Positions 23,533 through 37,869 of a stretch of DNA of 64,000 nucleotides are shown here, in pieces. Under the pieces are notes generated by a model, which was given only the letters and a program-made list of their open reading frames with translations, was not told the origin of the DNA and made no database searches. Source of the stretch: Gonocerus acuteangulatus. Lineage: Eukaryota; Arthropoda; Insecta; Hemiptera; Coreidae. The first letter of the stretch is position 1; every line of letters begins with the position of its first letter. Made by a program: the position numbers and the translations under genes. The stretch covers positions 18,356,610 through 18,420,609 of the forward strand of contig OX328123.1 in the NCBI GenBank assembly GCA_946811695.1, read 5' to 3'.

Positions 23533-24107
23533 AATCACCTGTCTGTTTGTGGGTTTGTTCCTTATACAAACCCACACCGTTTGACCGATTTTTACCAAAC
23601 TTGGTACGCAGGTACTTCTTGATCCGGGAAGTCTCGTAGGCTAGATCAAAAAAATCTACCAGCTGTCTGTCTGTATGTTTGTTCCTTATTAAAATCCACA
23701 CCGTTTGACCAATTGTCATCTAACTTAGCACACAGGTAGGTCTTGATACGGGGAGTGTCGTAGGCTAAGTCAAAAATATCTACCACCTGTCTGTGTGTAT
23801 GTTTGTTCCTTATACAAATCCAAACCCTGGACAGATTTTCTTCAAACTTGGCACACAGGTAGGTCTTGATACAGGGACTGTCAGAGGCTATCAACTGTTT
23901 GTCTGTCTGTTTGTCCCTTATAAAAATCCATACCGTTTGACCGTATTTGACCAAACTAGACACACATGTATGTCTTGGTCCTCCTCTTGGAACAGTTACA
24001 GAGTTGTGTTATTAGATTTTAATATTACTTATTTTGTTTCTAATTTATTTGGGCTTTTATAGATGCAGGAAGTAGGTGTGGCCTGGCACACCGGGTAACA
24101 GCTAGTT
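23459..24107 (+). mobile_element. Helentron/HINE-like repeat with ~120-bp tandem units
   Basis: A TA array, then four units of about 120 bp with CTGTCTGTCTGTATG-type (GTCT)n stretches, GTTTGTTCCTTATACAAA and CCGTTTGACCGATTTT. The right end GGTAACAGCTAGT is followed by T. A CTAGT end, central tandem repeats and a GTCY microsatellite are known for Helentron-type elements; family placement is inference. Confidence 0.45.
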
Positions 24108-25381
24108 TAAAATAAAACTAGACTCTAGGTAAACTCTACTTCTTCTTTAGGACCTTAGAAAGAGGAGCAGGTTGAACAGGGTCACCTAGACAAGCTACCA
24201 TATTGCTTATTAAGGAGAATACAACTGAAGTTAATTTTGGAATGGCCTTTTCTCAGAAATGGTTAATGTAATGGAAAAGTGTAGGAACAAGTTTTATAGA
24301 TAATTGTATGATCTACAATTTTTGTCTGAAATATTTTTATAATAATACTAACCGTTTTGCTGAAAAATCCAAATAACCTTTTTTTTTTGCACTCTTGGGA
24401 TCGATGGCGACTTTTCCCAGTATCATTATAATGGTGTACCTAACGTTCTTGCAAATTTTCAGCTTGCCAAGAATTTATGCAAGGGTACCCATATTTTTCT
24501 AACCCATTTAATTCTAACAACAGAAAATTGGTCCTTATTTTACATATCCTGTTTTAAAGACAAATACACGGAATTTAGGCTTCGAGTGTTCATATCCCAA
24601 AAACAAGTACCGCTTGCCCTATTAAAACTTTTGTCAGCAAGATTAGTTTGCTATTATGAATCATATACCAGTTTTCCAGAAAAATGGTAAGCAAACTCAC
24701 TTTTTTATTTAGTAAACATGGATACACCCTGCTTCTGCTCCCCCCCCCCCCAAGTGGACCTTTGAGGCTCAATACCTCAAAAAACAAGTACCGCTTGAAG
24801 GGTCCTATCTTTTTCCAATGCATAGAAGACACTTTAATTAACACGTAGACAAATTTATAAAAAAAAATAGTTCAAAAATGGAAGCTTAGTTAATTTATTT
24901 TAGGTCGTTTATTTAATTTACTTCAATTGATACATTGCTCAAATAAAATATGGGGAGATTTTTTAAGTGCTGTATTTTGGGATTTTAAGGATTTCATCAG
25001 TTCAAGAATCACCTCCGAAGGCCGTTGTATTTTGTAATTGGCCGTTGTATTTGTAATTTTTGTAAAAGAACTCAAAGATTTTATGCATTAGAAAATATTA
25101 AATACTAAAATATACTAAGCAAAAACATGAATCTTTTAGAAAAGTCATATATTTAAAGGGCTGTTACTTCGCTCCAAGTGGACCAATCGAGTTCGTTAAG
25201 GTCTCAAAAAATTAGTACTTTTAAGCATTTAAAGGCAGTACACGGCAGGAAATAGCTTGATGTGTTAAAGTACGGCACATTTGTTGTCAATTGGGGTAAA
25301 TTATATTATTATTTTAATACAAATTTCTCATGTCATTTAAAAAAAGAAAGAAAAATGAATAGATGACCTTAATAGCTTCAT
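24108..25381. other. Space between convergent dehydrogenase and NDUFS2 genes
   Basis: No gene. Loosely repeated unit with AAAAACAAGTACCGCTTG (24600, 24780) and CCAAGTGGACC (24750, 25175). Confidence 0.5.
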
Positions 25382-25387
25382 TTTATT
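25382..25387 (-). terminator. Poly(A) signal candidate of NDUFS2
   Basis: AATAAA on the minus strand, about 90 nt after the stop. Confidence 0.5.
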
Positions 25388-25475
25388 GTGCTTTAAATAC
25401 AGTAACTTTACTCATTAAATAATAAATAAAGTGTTAACAAATATTAAAGTAATAATTAGACAATAATTCACAGTA

Positions 25476-25614
25476 TTAGCGGTCTACATCACCAAAAACA
25501 ACATCCACTGTCCCTGTAAAATAAATAAAATATCAATTATAATGACACAATTCATCGCTTTATTATCAGACATTTATTAATATTATATTCATATTTAAAT
25601 ATTATATATAAATT

Positions 25615-25675
<61 letters not shown>

Positions 25676-26093
25676 CAGTCCCATAACAGGCCACAGGGCC
25701 CAGGGGGGCAGATACTGTAGAGGTATCTGATTCTTGACCATACCACACACTAGGGAGATAGTGTGGTCAGTACTATGCTCCGGCCGCCTGATTTTTCCCT
25801 TGCTGCTTCGACTGCTAGAGTCATTAGCACCAAGGTACCCATTGATAAATTAATTAAAGGCTGGGTTGGCCTAGGGACGTTCTGGGACCCCAAATCCAAC
25901 CCTCGAACGACGGCACTAGAAGAATATATATATAAAGTATTTTTTATATAAACAAATAGAGAACTTTAGATGTAAGGATATGGAATTTTAATAGGATTTT
26001 TTCTTAGAGAAGAGGTTATCATAATTATCAGAAATTATGACCATTACTCTAAGCTCAGATATTACAGAAATTAGAGTTGTGACATTATTCTTG

Positions 26094-26178
<85 letters not shown>

Positions 26179-26191
26179 ACAGACTGAACTA

Positions 26192-26247
<56 letters not shown>

Positions 26248-27077
26248 AATGATATTTTACATTACATATTTAAAAGTTTTATAATTAACACAGAAAATTC
26301 TGAAAATTCAAAAAGCTCAATGATATGTTAAATTCATTGGGATAAACAAATATTATTGGTTATATTTGTCTAGCAGTCTATACAGGTAGCATTGGATACC
26401 GGTAGGAGGCTCCCGCCATGAAAGTTAGTTCAGTCTGTTGAGTTGTAATGGAAGATACAGTCACATACAGTTGAAGTCTGTTAAAACGAAGCTCCAGTCT
26501 CATACATGTCAGTTTGTTAAAAGCAGTTCAGTGGAATGTAAGATACAGTCTCATATGGGCAGTCAGTTGAAAAGAAGCTCCAGTCTCATACGTGCAGTTC
26601 AGTTGAACAGAAGATACAGTCACAGACATTCAGTGGAATAGAAGATACAGTCTCATTAGTGCAGTTCAGTTAAAAAGAAGTCTCAGTCTCATACGTGCAG
26701 TTCAGTGGAATGGAAGATACAGTCTCATAAGTGCAGTTCAGTTCAAAAGAAGCTACAGTCAGTCCTAATGCAGCTCTAGTTCAGTGCACAGCTAGTCTCA
26801 TATGGTCATCAGTTTTCATGAAGCCTAGGCTCAGTCTGTTAATGGAGATACTGTTGTAAAGAATGCTTGTTTATCCATATGCCTGGATGTAGCTTATCCA
26901 TGAGTCTTTTGTTTTTTTTTTATTATTTAAAATTATCTCTGTTTTACTTTACTGGACTCGAACCCGACACCTGAGATAAAGAGTTTTTAAACTTAAATAT
27001 TATACATTTTGTCGACCCAACATGGCGCAATTCTTTAATTTAAAAATATTTTAATTCATTCATTTTATTTAAATTAT

Positions 27078-27116
<39 letters not shown>

Positions 27117-30100
27117 CAGCCTACAGACAACAAAAATTATTTAGATAGAGATAGCCACTAAAACTACAAAATTATTTAGTTACAGAAAGAAATATTTTGA
27201 TAATGTGCTTAGCACCGGGTGATTCTTATAGAAGCTTGTTTTATGTAATGGTTTCAATAAATACTCAAAAATTATGAAAGTAATCTTTTATAAGCTACTC
27301 CAAAGGCCCGGTGGCGGTGAATGTTAACGAGTGAACACTTCATGCTCCTGGGTTTGAGGTTCAATTCCTACAAGGAGTTGTGCCTTTTCTACCAAAAAAA
27401 TAAATCAGCCTTATCCTGGTTTGAAAAGGGTGGTAACCTGTAGATAATTCGTCCAAAGTATCTGTGTTATGTATAAGTGAGTGTTATAATTTAATTTAAC
27501 AAATAAATATTAGCTCGGTTACTGTTTACTACTCTGGGTAAACAGAAGTGTTTCTGGCCAAAAACTCATAATTTTTCAACTTCAAGAAGGAACAAAAGAA
27601 GATATACCTTTTGAGAAGTATCACTCTTAATTAATTCGGGAAATGGTAATTAATTTTAACATGCACATGGAAAAGTGCACCACTACATCTTGTAGGCATT
27701 TTACAAAGTAAATTGACTAAGAGATTGTCAAGAGGTTGTGTAAGCAAAAGAAGAAAAAAAATTTCCTGAAAGAGAACTAAGTATTTTTGTGAATATGTAC
27801 TGTGAAAAAGCACTATGGAATGATCCAGTCTTTGAAACATCCCACACATACAAAAATAATTGGTTTAAAAATTAACAAAAAAAGAAGTTTTTAAACCTGC
27901 CAGTAATAGTCCAAAGCCTAGATAGTAAAAATGTCAGGAGAATCATGTCTCCGGCTAATAAAGTAATAGAAACTGATGAGAAAAACCATGCTGACGCCCA
28001 CACACAATGTTTTAATATCTGGATATGGGAGCAGTTGGCTGTATATGTAGCTGCAATTAATGGTGTTAAGGAATAATTTAGAATGTGGTTTTTGAAAAAA
28101 AAAAAAAATTAACTTACCTAGAATAGCTATCAAGTCTGCTAAGAAACCACCTTTGCACAGAGTATCTAGTGCAGATAAATTCATAAATCCAGGTGTTCTT
28201 ATTTTGCATCGATAAGGCTTTGAACTACCATCTGATATTAGATATACTGCTAATTCACCTGATAGTATAACAGTATTTGAATTATATTTCAATTTTTTTA
28301 TATAAAAAATAATGTTTAATATAACCGAGTATCATTAATATAATTTTTCTAGAAACCTTTTGGTGTTTCAATTGCTGAGTATGTTACGCCTGGAGGAACT
28401 TGGTACCCCTGGGAGAATAGCTTGAAGTGATGTATAAGAGCTTCCATTGATGTCTAAAAGAAAAAAAAATCTTACCACTACTGCAAATATTAAGGTAAAA
28501 AAATATGGAGAAGTTTACAATAACTTTTATCCTTGTTCAAAAAATTGGCACGTGACGATTTTAATACTAAATCCCCAATATTCAATGGTTAGGAACCACC
28601 AGGACTTATAAAACTTCAGTTTGTCAAACCAGAAGGAAAGAGGTTAGATTAGATTACATTAAATCCTGACTCATAACATAACCCTCAGTCTTTGCAGCTT
28701 ACTCACTCCTATTTCACGTCCAAAGATGAACCACCCAACTGTATAAGCTGTGGAGTCCTCCTCGTAGTGAAGCGCATACTTACTGAGAGTTTAGCATATC
28801 AATTTGAAAGGCATTGATTCAACATTAATGGCACCTTAGACAAAATTCTAGGTAATTATCAAGAAAAAATCATTAACTTGTTTGTTGAGAGAAGATCGTT
28901 AGTGATGCGAAGGTAGAATTTGACAGGTTCGGTCTATTAACTTGTTTCAATTTCTAGATGCAACAAATTTAACTAACAAAATTTAACATAAAACAATATG
29001 TGTCTTAAACCAAAATTTTATTGAATATAGCCTTGCCTATAATCTCCTAATGTCATGCTATATTAATTATAAATTATACTCTTCAAATGTTTCGATATTA
29101 CCACTAGCATTTTGCATGAATAACTATTTCTTCTGTTCTTATTAAAATTGAAACTCCTCTGAACCCTCTTGTAAGACAGGGTGGCCATGACCCCAAGGGT
29201 GGCCATGACCCAGTGCGATTGATATTACCCATAAAAAAAAAAAAAAAGATTATCTGAGTTATAGATGCAATCAACATCAACAAAGATCTTTCCCCTTGTT
29301 TTTTGAGCTTCTTTTGGGCGTTCCTCTGAGAATGAGGAGTCTTTTCTTGTTTATTCATTTTCCCAAGCCCTCTTAAGTGAATTGAGAAAATAAAAGACAC
29401 ACAAGAAAGGGCATGATTAAAGTAATAAAAATGTGCAGAACAGAAAAAAGAATAATAAGGTGAAGGGGAGGGATGTGCATATTCTTTATGAACGCATTTA
29501 AAGGGCGGATATAGATGTAAATCAGATGGAGGTATCACGTGGACTGGGTATGCGCGGCTGATAGAGGAGAATGTAAAACTAAAGATATTAAGAGAGCAGG
29601 GTCTCCCCATGTTCTAGTGGCTAACCCCTTAGATTCTCATGCGGGAAGTGGTGGGTTCGAGTACCACCGGTGGCAGGAATTTTCTCATCTCACGGCAAGT
29701 TGAGAAAATTCCTCGCTGCACCAGGGATGTGGGCGTTAATGGCCCAGAAGTCGATGCACAGAAAAAAAATAAAAAATAAAAGAGCAATGAAGGGAAAGGC
29801 TAAGTCCAGTGTGTTGTGTCAGTGTTTCAGTTTGAATGGCAGGCTTGTTCCTATTGGTCTAGAATGCATCTTAGAATATAGTTTAAGTGCCAACTTATTG
29901 CAGTATATCAATTAATTTTCTAGAGTATGACTTTGTCAGTGATAAATGGTCATTTAATGGAAATTTCCAATCCCACAAGATGAAATAGTTGCTAATTGAA
30001 TGTTGTTTGTGCCATATCCCAGCAAAAGGTTTATGGGTGATAACATCTTCAAATGGTATTTTTTATCTTGATTTACTACAACCATTGCTATTTCCTCAAT

Positions 30101-33013
30101 TGGAAAAAGCTGAAACCAAGAACTTTATTTGATTGTACCTAACCACTGGGTTGGCTGCAAAGGGCCGAATGACTGCGCTTGTTTCACAAGGTCTCCACTT
30201 TCACCCAATATGAAACCATGCAATTTTTATATTTGTGAGTTCATGAGGAATGATGTATAAGTGTCTCTGCTACCTACTTAAGAAGAAGGATTGGAGGAGT
30301 TGTAACAATTGCTCTAGGCACACAGGTCAATATTTGGGTTGATCTCGTTTCTCGTAAGATAAGGATGTGCTGTGAGACATACAGTGGTCACATTGGGCAA
30401 TTGAAGAAAAAACTTTTTAAGTTGAGCTTTCATTTAATATATTATTTATAACTGTAAGTTGAATGTTATAAATAATGCGTACCAATGAAACTTCAATATT
30501 CATTTTGAATAGCACAGGCATTCAGATTCCTTTGTTTTAAATGTTATTTACAAAGCTATTATTTCAGTGACTCACATTAAAATATTTCTTTTTTTTTCAT
30601 TGAGAGAACAAAGTAGGTATTTTAATTACATCTCCTAGTCTAATAAACATATATACACACCTTCATTTCTGCTCTTGGTGGTGGAGAAATTTTCACATCA
30701 TCTACTTTAACTTCACCTGGTGGCATTTGATTCAGGACTTGTTCAATAATTTTAAGAGACTGCCTCATCTCCTCACATCTACAGATGAACCTTCGAGAAA
30801 ATACACAGTTTTTTCAGCAAAATGTAGTGTGAACTATTTACAAATCATGCATGTCATCAGTCAATGTAAGTTTTATGTAGTTGAAATACTTTGAAAAAAA
30901 AAAAAAAATTGTTTATTAAATCTTTTTCTATACATATCTATTCATGGGGAAAGAGATGGAAGATAGCCATTACTAATTAATTTATAACACATATCATATT
31001 TGTTGAATTCTTATCAAATACATTATAATGTGGTGGTTTTGGTAGTGAAGGAGGTGGGGTTATCCACATCACTTTGTTTCACCATCTTCTACTGAGTTGT
31101 ATCTGTAATGTTACCTTTCCTTTATTAAAAGTGTTTGGAGATGTATCTGGAGTTTGTTACTGACGCCTTGGTTTATATTAACAAAAGATATGTTTTACAA
31201 CCTTGTTAAAGGCTTGATTTTCAAGCTAAAACGTCAGCAAAAAAAAACATATCTTCTTATTAAAAAAGTAGTTTTATTATGATATAATACACAGGGCCGC
31301 CACATCTCAGAGCCGGGCCCGGGACCAGATCACGGGCCCCCATTTCTCACAGCCGGGTCCCCACTTCTCAGAGCCAGAATGAAAATTCTAGTACTTTTTT
31401 TATAGGACTTTGGGCATTTTAAAATTATTTTCATCTTGAGTTTTGAGCAAAATGAGAATAAAAGCCGACTATCGGTGCTGCAAAGGTCACTTTCGGTACT
31501 TTTTTCCAATTAGCGAGGATCGGCCCGGGCCCCCACGGTGCCCGGGCCCGGTTGTCCCCCCCATGTGGCGGCCCTGATAATACAACAAAACCCTGACTAC
31601 ATCTACCTTCCCAACCCAAACGGTCAACAATTGCCTCTCTGCAAAAGATAGAAGATCATGAATCTAAAATAGTGCAATTTTGTCCTAATATTTGAGTCAG
31701 CCAGACTGTTCAAAGTTAAAATATGCTACATTCAAATTTTGGGACTAACTCAACTTGTGATGAGAATATCACCCCCAAGGGAGAGTCAAACCCACCACCC
31801 TAGGCACAGAGTGTTCACACCTTAACAATCATGGAAATCGGGCCTCCATATTAAAATAATTCAATATATATATATTAATAATAAATCTCTTCTATGAATG
31901 ATTTACCTGTCATAGCAATCTCCCTTAGTTCCTACTACAATATCAAAATCAACCATATTGTAGGCATCATATGGCTGAGACTTCCTCAGATCCCAAGGTA
32001 CTCCAGAACCTCTCAGCATAGGACCTCTACAACAAAAATCAAAGAAAAATTATTTGCAGAGCCTTCTGCTCAAATTCGGGAACATAAATATGCTTTAAGA
32101 CCACCGGACAAACCTATGTAATGTACTGTATAACATATAGTCTTCTTTTTCGTACATGGCCACCGCACACGAGCGAACGCCAGCGGACACTTTTTTGTGA
32201 CACCTTTTTGGAACGCTAGGTCCACCCGATAAACCTATATAACATACTCTATAACATACAGTTATCTTTTTCGTACTTGCCCACGCCACTCCGCATGCGC
32301 GAACGCAACTGGACATTTTTGTGTGACACATAAAGTCTTCTTTTTCGTACATGGCCACTGCGCATGCGCGAACACCACTGGGCATGCATGGTCATCACTG
32401 CGCATCCGCGAACACTTTTTTTTGTGACACATACATTATTCTTTTTCGTACAAGGCCACGCCACTGCGCATGCGCAAACGCCAGAGGACACTTTTTTGTG
32501 AAGTTTTCCGAATCCCAACTATTTCCAGCCTACATTTTAATGGTACTTCAATTGCTTTTTAGGTAGTCTTCGAGTAGCTGATATTTTTTTCTAGATGTAT
32601 TAAAAAATTAAATTATGTTGTTTGCCGTGCCAAGTACGCTTACTTAGGAAATACTTTCAATATTGTATATGCCTATTGAATCATGTCTTTATTGTAAATG
32701 TTGATCAAGTTGGTCATTGTGTGATAAAAAAGGCATTGGCGACACTGTCTGTAGAGTGTGCGGTTCTGTATTGTGGATTATATGTTCATGTTCAATGTGC
32801 TCAATAAACAGACTAACATTTTATTAGTGTTATTTGTTTGGCCATGAAAATATTATTATTCTCAGAAATATCTACTTCTTTTGGAGCTTACTACACACCA
32901 CACCATTCATATTTAGTTATGAGAATCAGCATTAAAAAGAACCACTATATCTTGTATTGTTTTATCAACCTGATTTGAATAATAAAATTACGTGCTTAGG
33001 ATATATCAAAGGT

Positions 33014-33048
<35 letters not shown>

Positions 33049-36000
33049 TGTGTAAATGTACATATAATTGCGGTCAAGCAATGCAAATTTTTACGTTAAT
33101 CCATGACTAAGTGCGTCGGCTGCTGAAATAACTCCAACATCCACAAGTCTATCCTTGTAAATACGGTTATCTGTTAGTACATCTTCCATTTCATCAATAC
33201 GATAAGCAAATCTTCGGATAAAGTCATATATATCATCCAGAAGACCTAAGGGAAGATCCTAAAAAATACAGAATAAAGTTATTGAAAAAATAAGCAAATT
33301 CACTAAATTGATTAAGAAAATCTCAGAATCTTAGACCTAAGACTGTATTGTAAACAGTCACTTTGAAACAATGATTTTATTGTAAATATCTGATTATGAT
33401 TCTAAAGTTTTTCTTTGGGTTAATTACACTCCCCGACAAAATTATAGGCCACCCTATATTATGTTAGTTTTTGTCATTATTTATTGTTATATTTAAGCCA
33501 AAGCAAATACATACTGTTCTAATGTCACTGACATTTGGAAGAGCATGTCATGGGCGTATATAGAAAATAATTTCGGAGGGGGCTGGGAAAATTTCGGGGG
33601 GGGGGGCTGAGACCATTTCCGGTGTATGGAATACTAACAATTTAGATCTTGGAAGAGTTTTAGTCAACTTAAACGCTGTTACACCCAAAAAAGAATATGT
33701 TTTATGAACTAAATGATCTTATTTAATTTATTTTTAAGGGTTTTATGAAATTTTTACCGATTAAATCAAAATTTCGGGGGGCTGCAGCCCCCTCAGCCCC
33801 CCCCCTTATATACGCCCATGGAGAATGTCTGTAATGAGTCCTGATCCTTCATCCCTATGGATTACCTGAAATGTAAATATTTAGGCGCAACAAAAGTATA
33901 GGCCACCCACCCATTTCTTATCTAAATCTTGCTCTAGGAACACTTTTAGTGATCATTATATTCATTAGTTCAATCAGCGGGTCTAATTAAACCTGATTAA
34001 CTTTTAACTAGAGGAAAAGTGTTGTCTGAGAGTGAAAAGGACGTGATTAAAACATTGCACAATAAAAATTGGATAATATCGAATATCGCTCGAACTTTAA
34101 ATAGAAGTAGACATTTTGTTAGAAATGTCCTATGCTGGGTAATAATTATGACCGAAAGAAAAACATTGGTAGGCCCATGGCAACAAGGGCCAGAGAACAG
34201 CGAGCCATTATACGTCATGCTTCCAACTCTTCAGCCAAGGCGAGAGAAATTTGTGAACAAGCTGGGGTTCAAACAAACATCAGGAATGTTCAACCAGTGA
34301 CATTAGAACAGTATGTATTTGCTTTGGCTTAAATATAACATTAAATAATGACAAAAACTAACATAATATAGCCTATAATTTTGTCGGGGAGTGTAAATAT
34401 CTGGATGTTAACATATAAATTGATTAATTTTGACAATGAAATTACTTACTCGCATTGAAAGTAAATGTAAAAAAGAAGCCAATGCTTTAACCGAGTATTA
34501 TTGTGCACCACGCTCCGCTGACCGTGAAGGGCAAGAGCCTAGATCTGGCTCCCCTAATAGAATGTTTGCGGAGACTAAACTTCAGCGGGGAAGTGGGTCT
34601 CCAACACTGAAGTTAAATTGTCATATAGATCTGGCCGTAAGGCAGGGGAGTCCTATAATTTGATTTTAGAAGTTAACCCTCAACTGGGGGACATGCTACT
34701 TAAATCTGGTGGGGTATACCTCGGCAACACCTTTTGCGTGGTTGGCGAAGCTAGCAGATGCTACAAGTGTCAAAGATTTGGACGTATGCATAGAAAGATC
34801 ACACTTGTGGTCATTGTAGAGAGATTGGTCATTGCTACATTGAGTGTACAAAGAACAGTGATCCTACTTTTTGGCCTGACTGTAAAAGAGACACTGAATA
34901 CCGGGACAGGTCACATGCCAACACCCCAGACATACCATGCAGACAAAGATGAAGACATTGATGAGGACGTTCCACCGGACAGAGACGAAATTATCGAAAT
35001 TATCTTGTCCCTAAAAAATAATAAGTCGCCAGGGCCCGATGGTATACCGGCAGAATTATTTAAATACGCCGGGGCAGACATCTGGGAGGAAGTATTTCAG
35101 GTGATATGGGATATATGGACAGCAGAAAAAATGCCAGCGGAATGGGGAGAGGCTATTATTGTCCCTATACACAAAAAAGGAAATAAACTTAAATGTGAGA
35201 ATTATAGGGGCATAGCGCTTCTCCCAACGATTTACAAAATCCTGTCAGTGGCAATATGTCGGAGGTTAATGGAGAGGAGTGAACGACTACTGGGAGAATA
35301 TCAGAGTGGATTTCGCCCGGGAAGGTCGACTATAGATCATTTGTTTTCCATTAGACAGATGTTAGAGAAAACATATGAGTATAACATTGATCTACACCAC
35401 CTCTTCATTGACTTCCGACAGGCTTATGACAGTGTTGATAGAGGGAAGTTGCTGCAGGCATTACAGTCACTTGGAATACCTGGGAAGCTAATAAGATTGA
35501 CGAGGTTGACTCTGGAAGGAACAAGATGTAAGGTCAAAACCAGAGTAGGCGTCTCTGATAGCTTCGAGGTAAACAGTGGCTTAAGACAAGGGGACCCATT
35601 ATCACCTGTATTATTCAATCTCGCCCTTGAAGTCGCCATTCGAAAGATAAGGACTAACCCAGGGGGCACCATTTTCAATAGGCTCACTCAGCACATGGCG
35701 TATGCTGATGATGTGGTAATAACAGGGAGGACCACAGCAGCTTTGGCCGGTGCTGTGACAGAATTCGATCGTGCCGCGCAAGACTTGGGGCTCTCTATAA
35801 ATAATGAAAAGACCAAGTATATGAAAACCTCGAGACAGACCGAAGAACGAGGAGAGACTGTGGATTTGGGCGAGGACACGTACCGTAGCTGTAGCACATT
35901 TAAGTACCTGGGGGGAGTAGTAACGGAGAACAATAACCTGGAAGCGGAGGTTAAGGGCAGAATGGTGGCGGGAAATAGATGCTTCTACGCCTTACAAAAA

Positions 36001-37816
36001 GCTCTCCGATACAAAAGTCTCTCCAGGAAAGCAAAGATTTTATTATACAAAACTGTGATTAGACCAGTTGTTGTGTACGGCAGCGAAACGTGGACTCTGA
36101 CCAAAGAAATGAGGAGAGGTCTGTTGGTCTGAGAAAGGAGAGTCCTCAGGAAGATTTTTGGAGCCGTAAGAGAGCAGCACAGGTGGAGGATCAGAAGCAA
36201 TGCCGAACTTACAGAAATGTATGGCGAGCCTGACATCCTCTATGTCATAAAGAAAGGTAGGCTACGGTGGTTAGGGCACGTTGAAAGGATGGAACCCTGT
36301 AGGCTACCTAAATTGATGCTGAATGGTGCACCTGGGGGAAAAAGAAAGAGAGGCCGACCAAGACGGAGGTGGCTTGATGACCTGGAGGAGGACTTGCGGA
36401 CGCTAGGGATCCGAAATTGGAGGAACCTAGCAGCAAACCGCGTGGAGTGGAGCAGGATGGTGGCAGAGGCCCAGGTCCTACAAGGACTGTAGCGCCCAAC
36501 AGTGAGTGAGTGAGTGAGTAAAAGTGCAGGACTTAGGGACATTATGGTCCTGTAGGTCTGTCCCACATAAAAGGCTGCCCTCGGGTGCATTCGTGAAAGG
36601 ACCGATTATGGATTTTAACCCAGAGATTAATGAGAATGTGTAGAACCTGTGGTCGAGGGTTCAGAAATAATAAGAGTCTAGGACAGCATGTAACTCGTAC
36701 CCAACCGGTAGTCCACAATAGTGCAATAAAAATTCCCAGGATGCCCTGTTGGAGTGAGGAGGTATTGCCTCTTCTCTCACAAAGCGAGGCTGAGTAGAGA
36801 TAAAGGGGCCGCGTTATTACTAGTGAGAGCCTTGTAGAACTCTTGCTTGATAGAAAAGTGGGAATGACGAACTGTATGAGGCTTAATATATGCACAGGTA
36901 TATTAAATTAAATATTATGATAAATGAAATCAATAGTATATGGATATTGAATATTAAGAATAAATGACAAAAATATAAGCAATCCCTTAACTAAGGAACA
37001 AAATGCGTGAGATAAGAAGTAACTATTTTGTGGTTAAATTTTACAAAATTAATATAAAGAAAAATACAAGAAATGCTAATTATTGTACCTGCGCTACACC
37101 TCCAACCCTCATATACGCTGTATGCATTCGTGCTCCACTAACCCTTTCAATAATTTCAAATAACTTTTCACGCTCTTCAAAAAACCAGAAGAAAGGTGTT
37201 ATTGCTCCTGTATCCAATGCTTGGCCAGTAGTTGTTTGACAATGATTCATTATTCGAGTTATTTCACTGAAAAGAACTGAAGAAGAAAATAAAGTTCTGT
37301 TAATAATCAAGAATCAGCTTAATATTTTGAATAATAAGGAATTTACCTTGAAAAGGCTCTGTTTATTGGATCATGTTTCAGCGTGTAAAAGTGGGTACCA
37401 CAGTTTCCAACGTATTCCGACAAAAAAAACGGAGTTGCTCAAGGCAGTGTGATAAGTATAACACTTTTTAAAATAGCTCTGGATACCGTACGCGAGCATA
37501 TTAGTCCACCAGTCGAATGTTGACTATATGTGGATAATTTGCTTATCTATATTCGGACAAAATATGCGGAATATGGCTCATCATTAACTGAAGAGACATT
37601 GGATTATCTTGAGAATTGGAGCGTTGCCAACGGTCTTCACTTCTCAACCAAAAAATCGCAATGTATGATTTTTATCAAATAGAGACAGACGCCACAAATT
37701 CAATTGAATTTGAAAAATACACCAATGAAACTGACCAAATTACATTTTTAAGACTTATTTTCGACTCTAGACTAGCCTGGGTTCCCCATTTAAAGAGTCT
37801 CTCCGATAGATGTAAA

Positions 37817-37869
<53 letters not shown>

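Noticed and set aside
29104..29610. 168-codon minus-strand ORF as a gene
   Set aside because: Low-complexity residues (FFFFF, repeated PPLGSWPP), no recognisable family, no splice context; it covers a poly-A run and a small duplication.
33549..33820. CATG as the target duplication of the CATGGGCGTATA MITEs
   Set aside because: CATG belongs to the element ends; the 8-bp duplications outside it match in all six copies.
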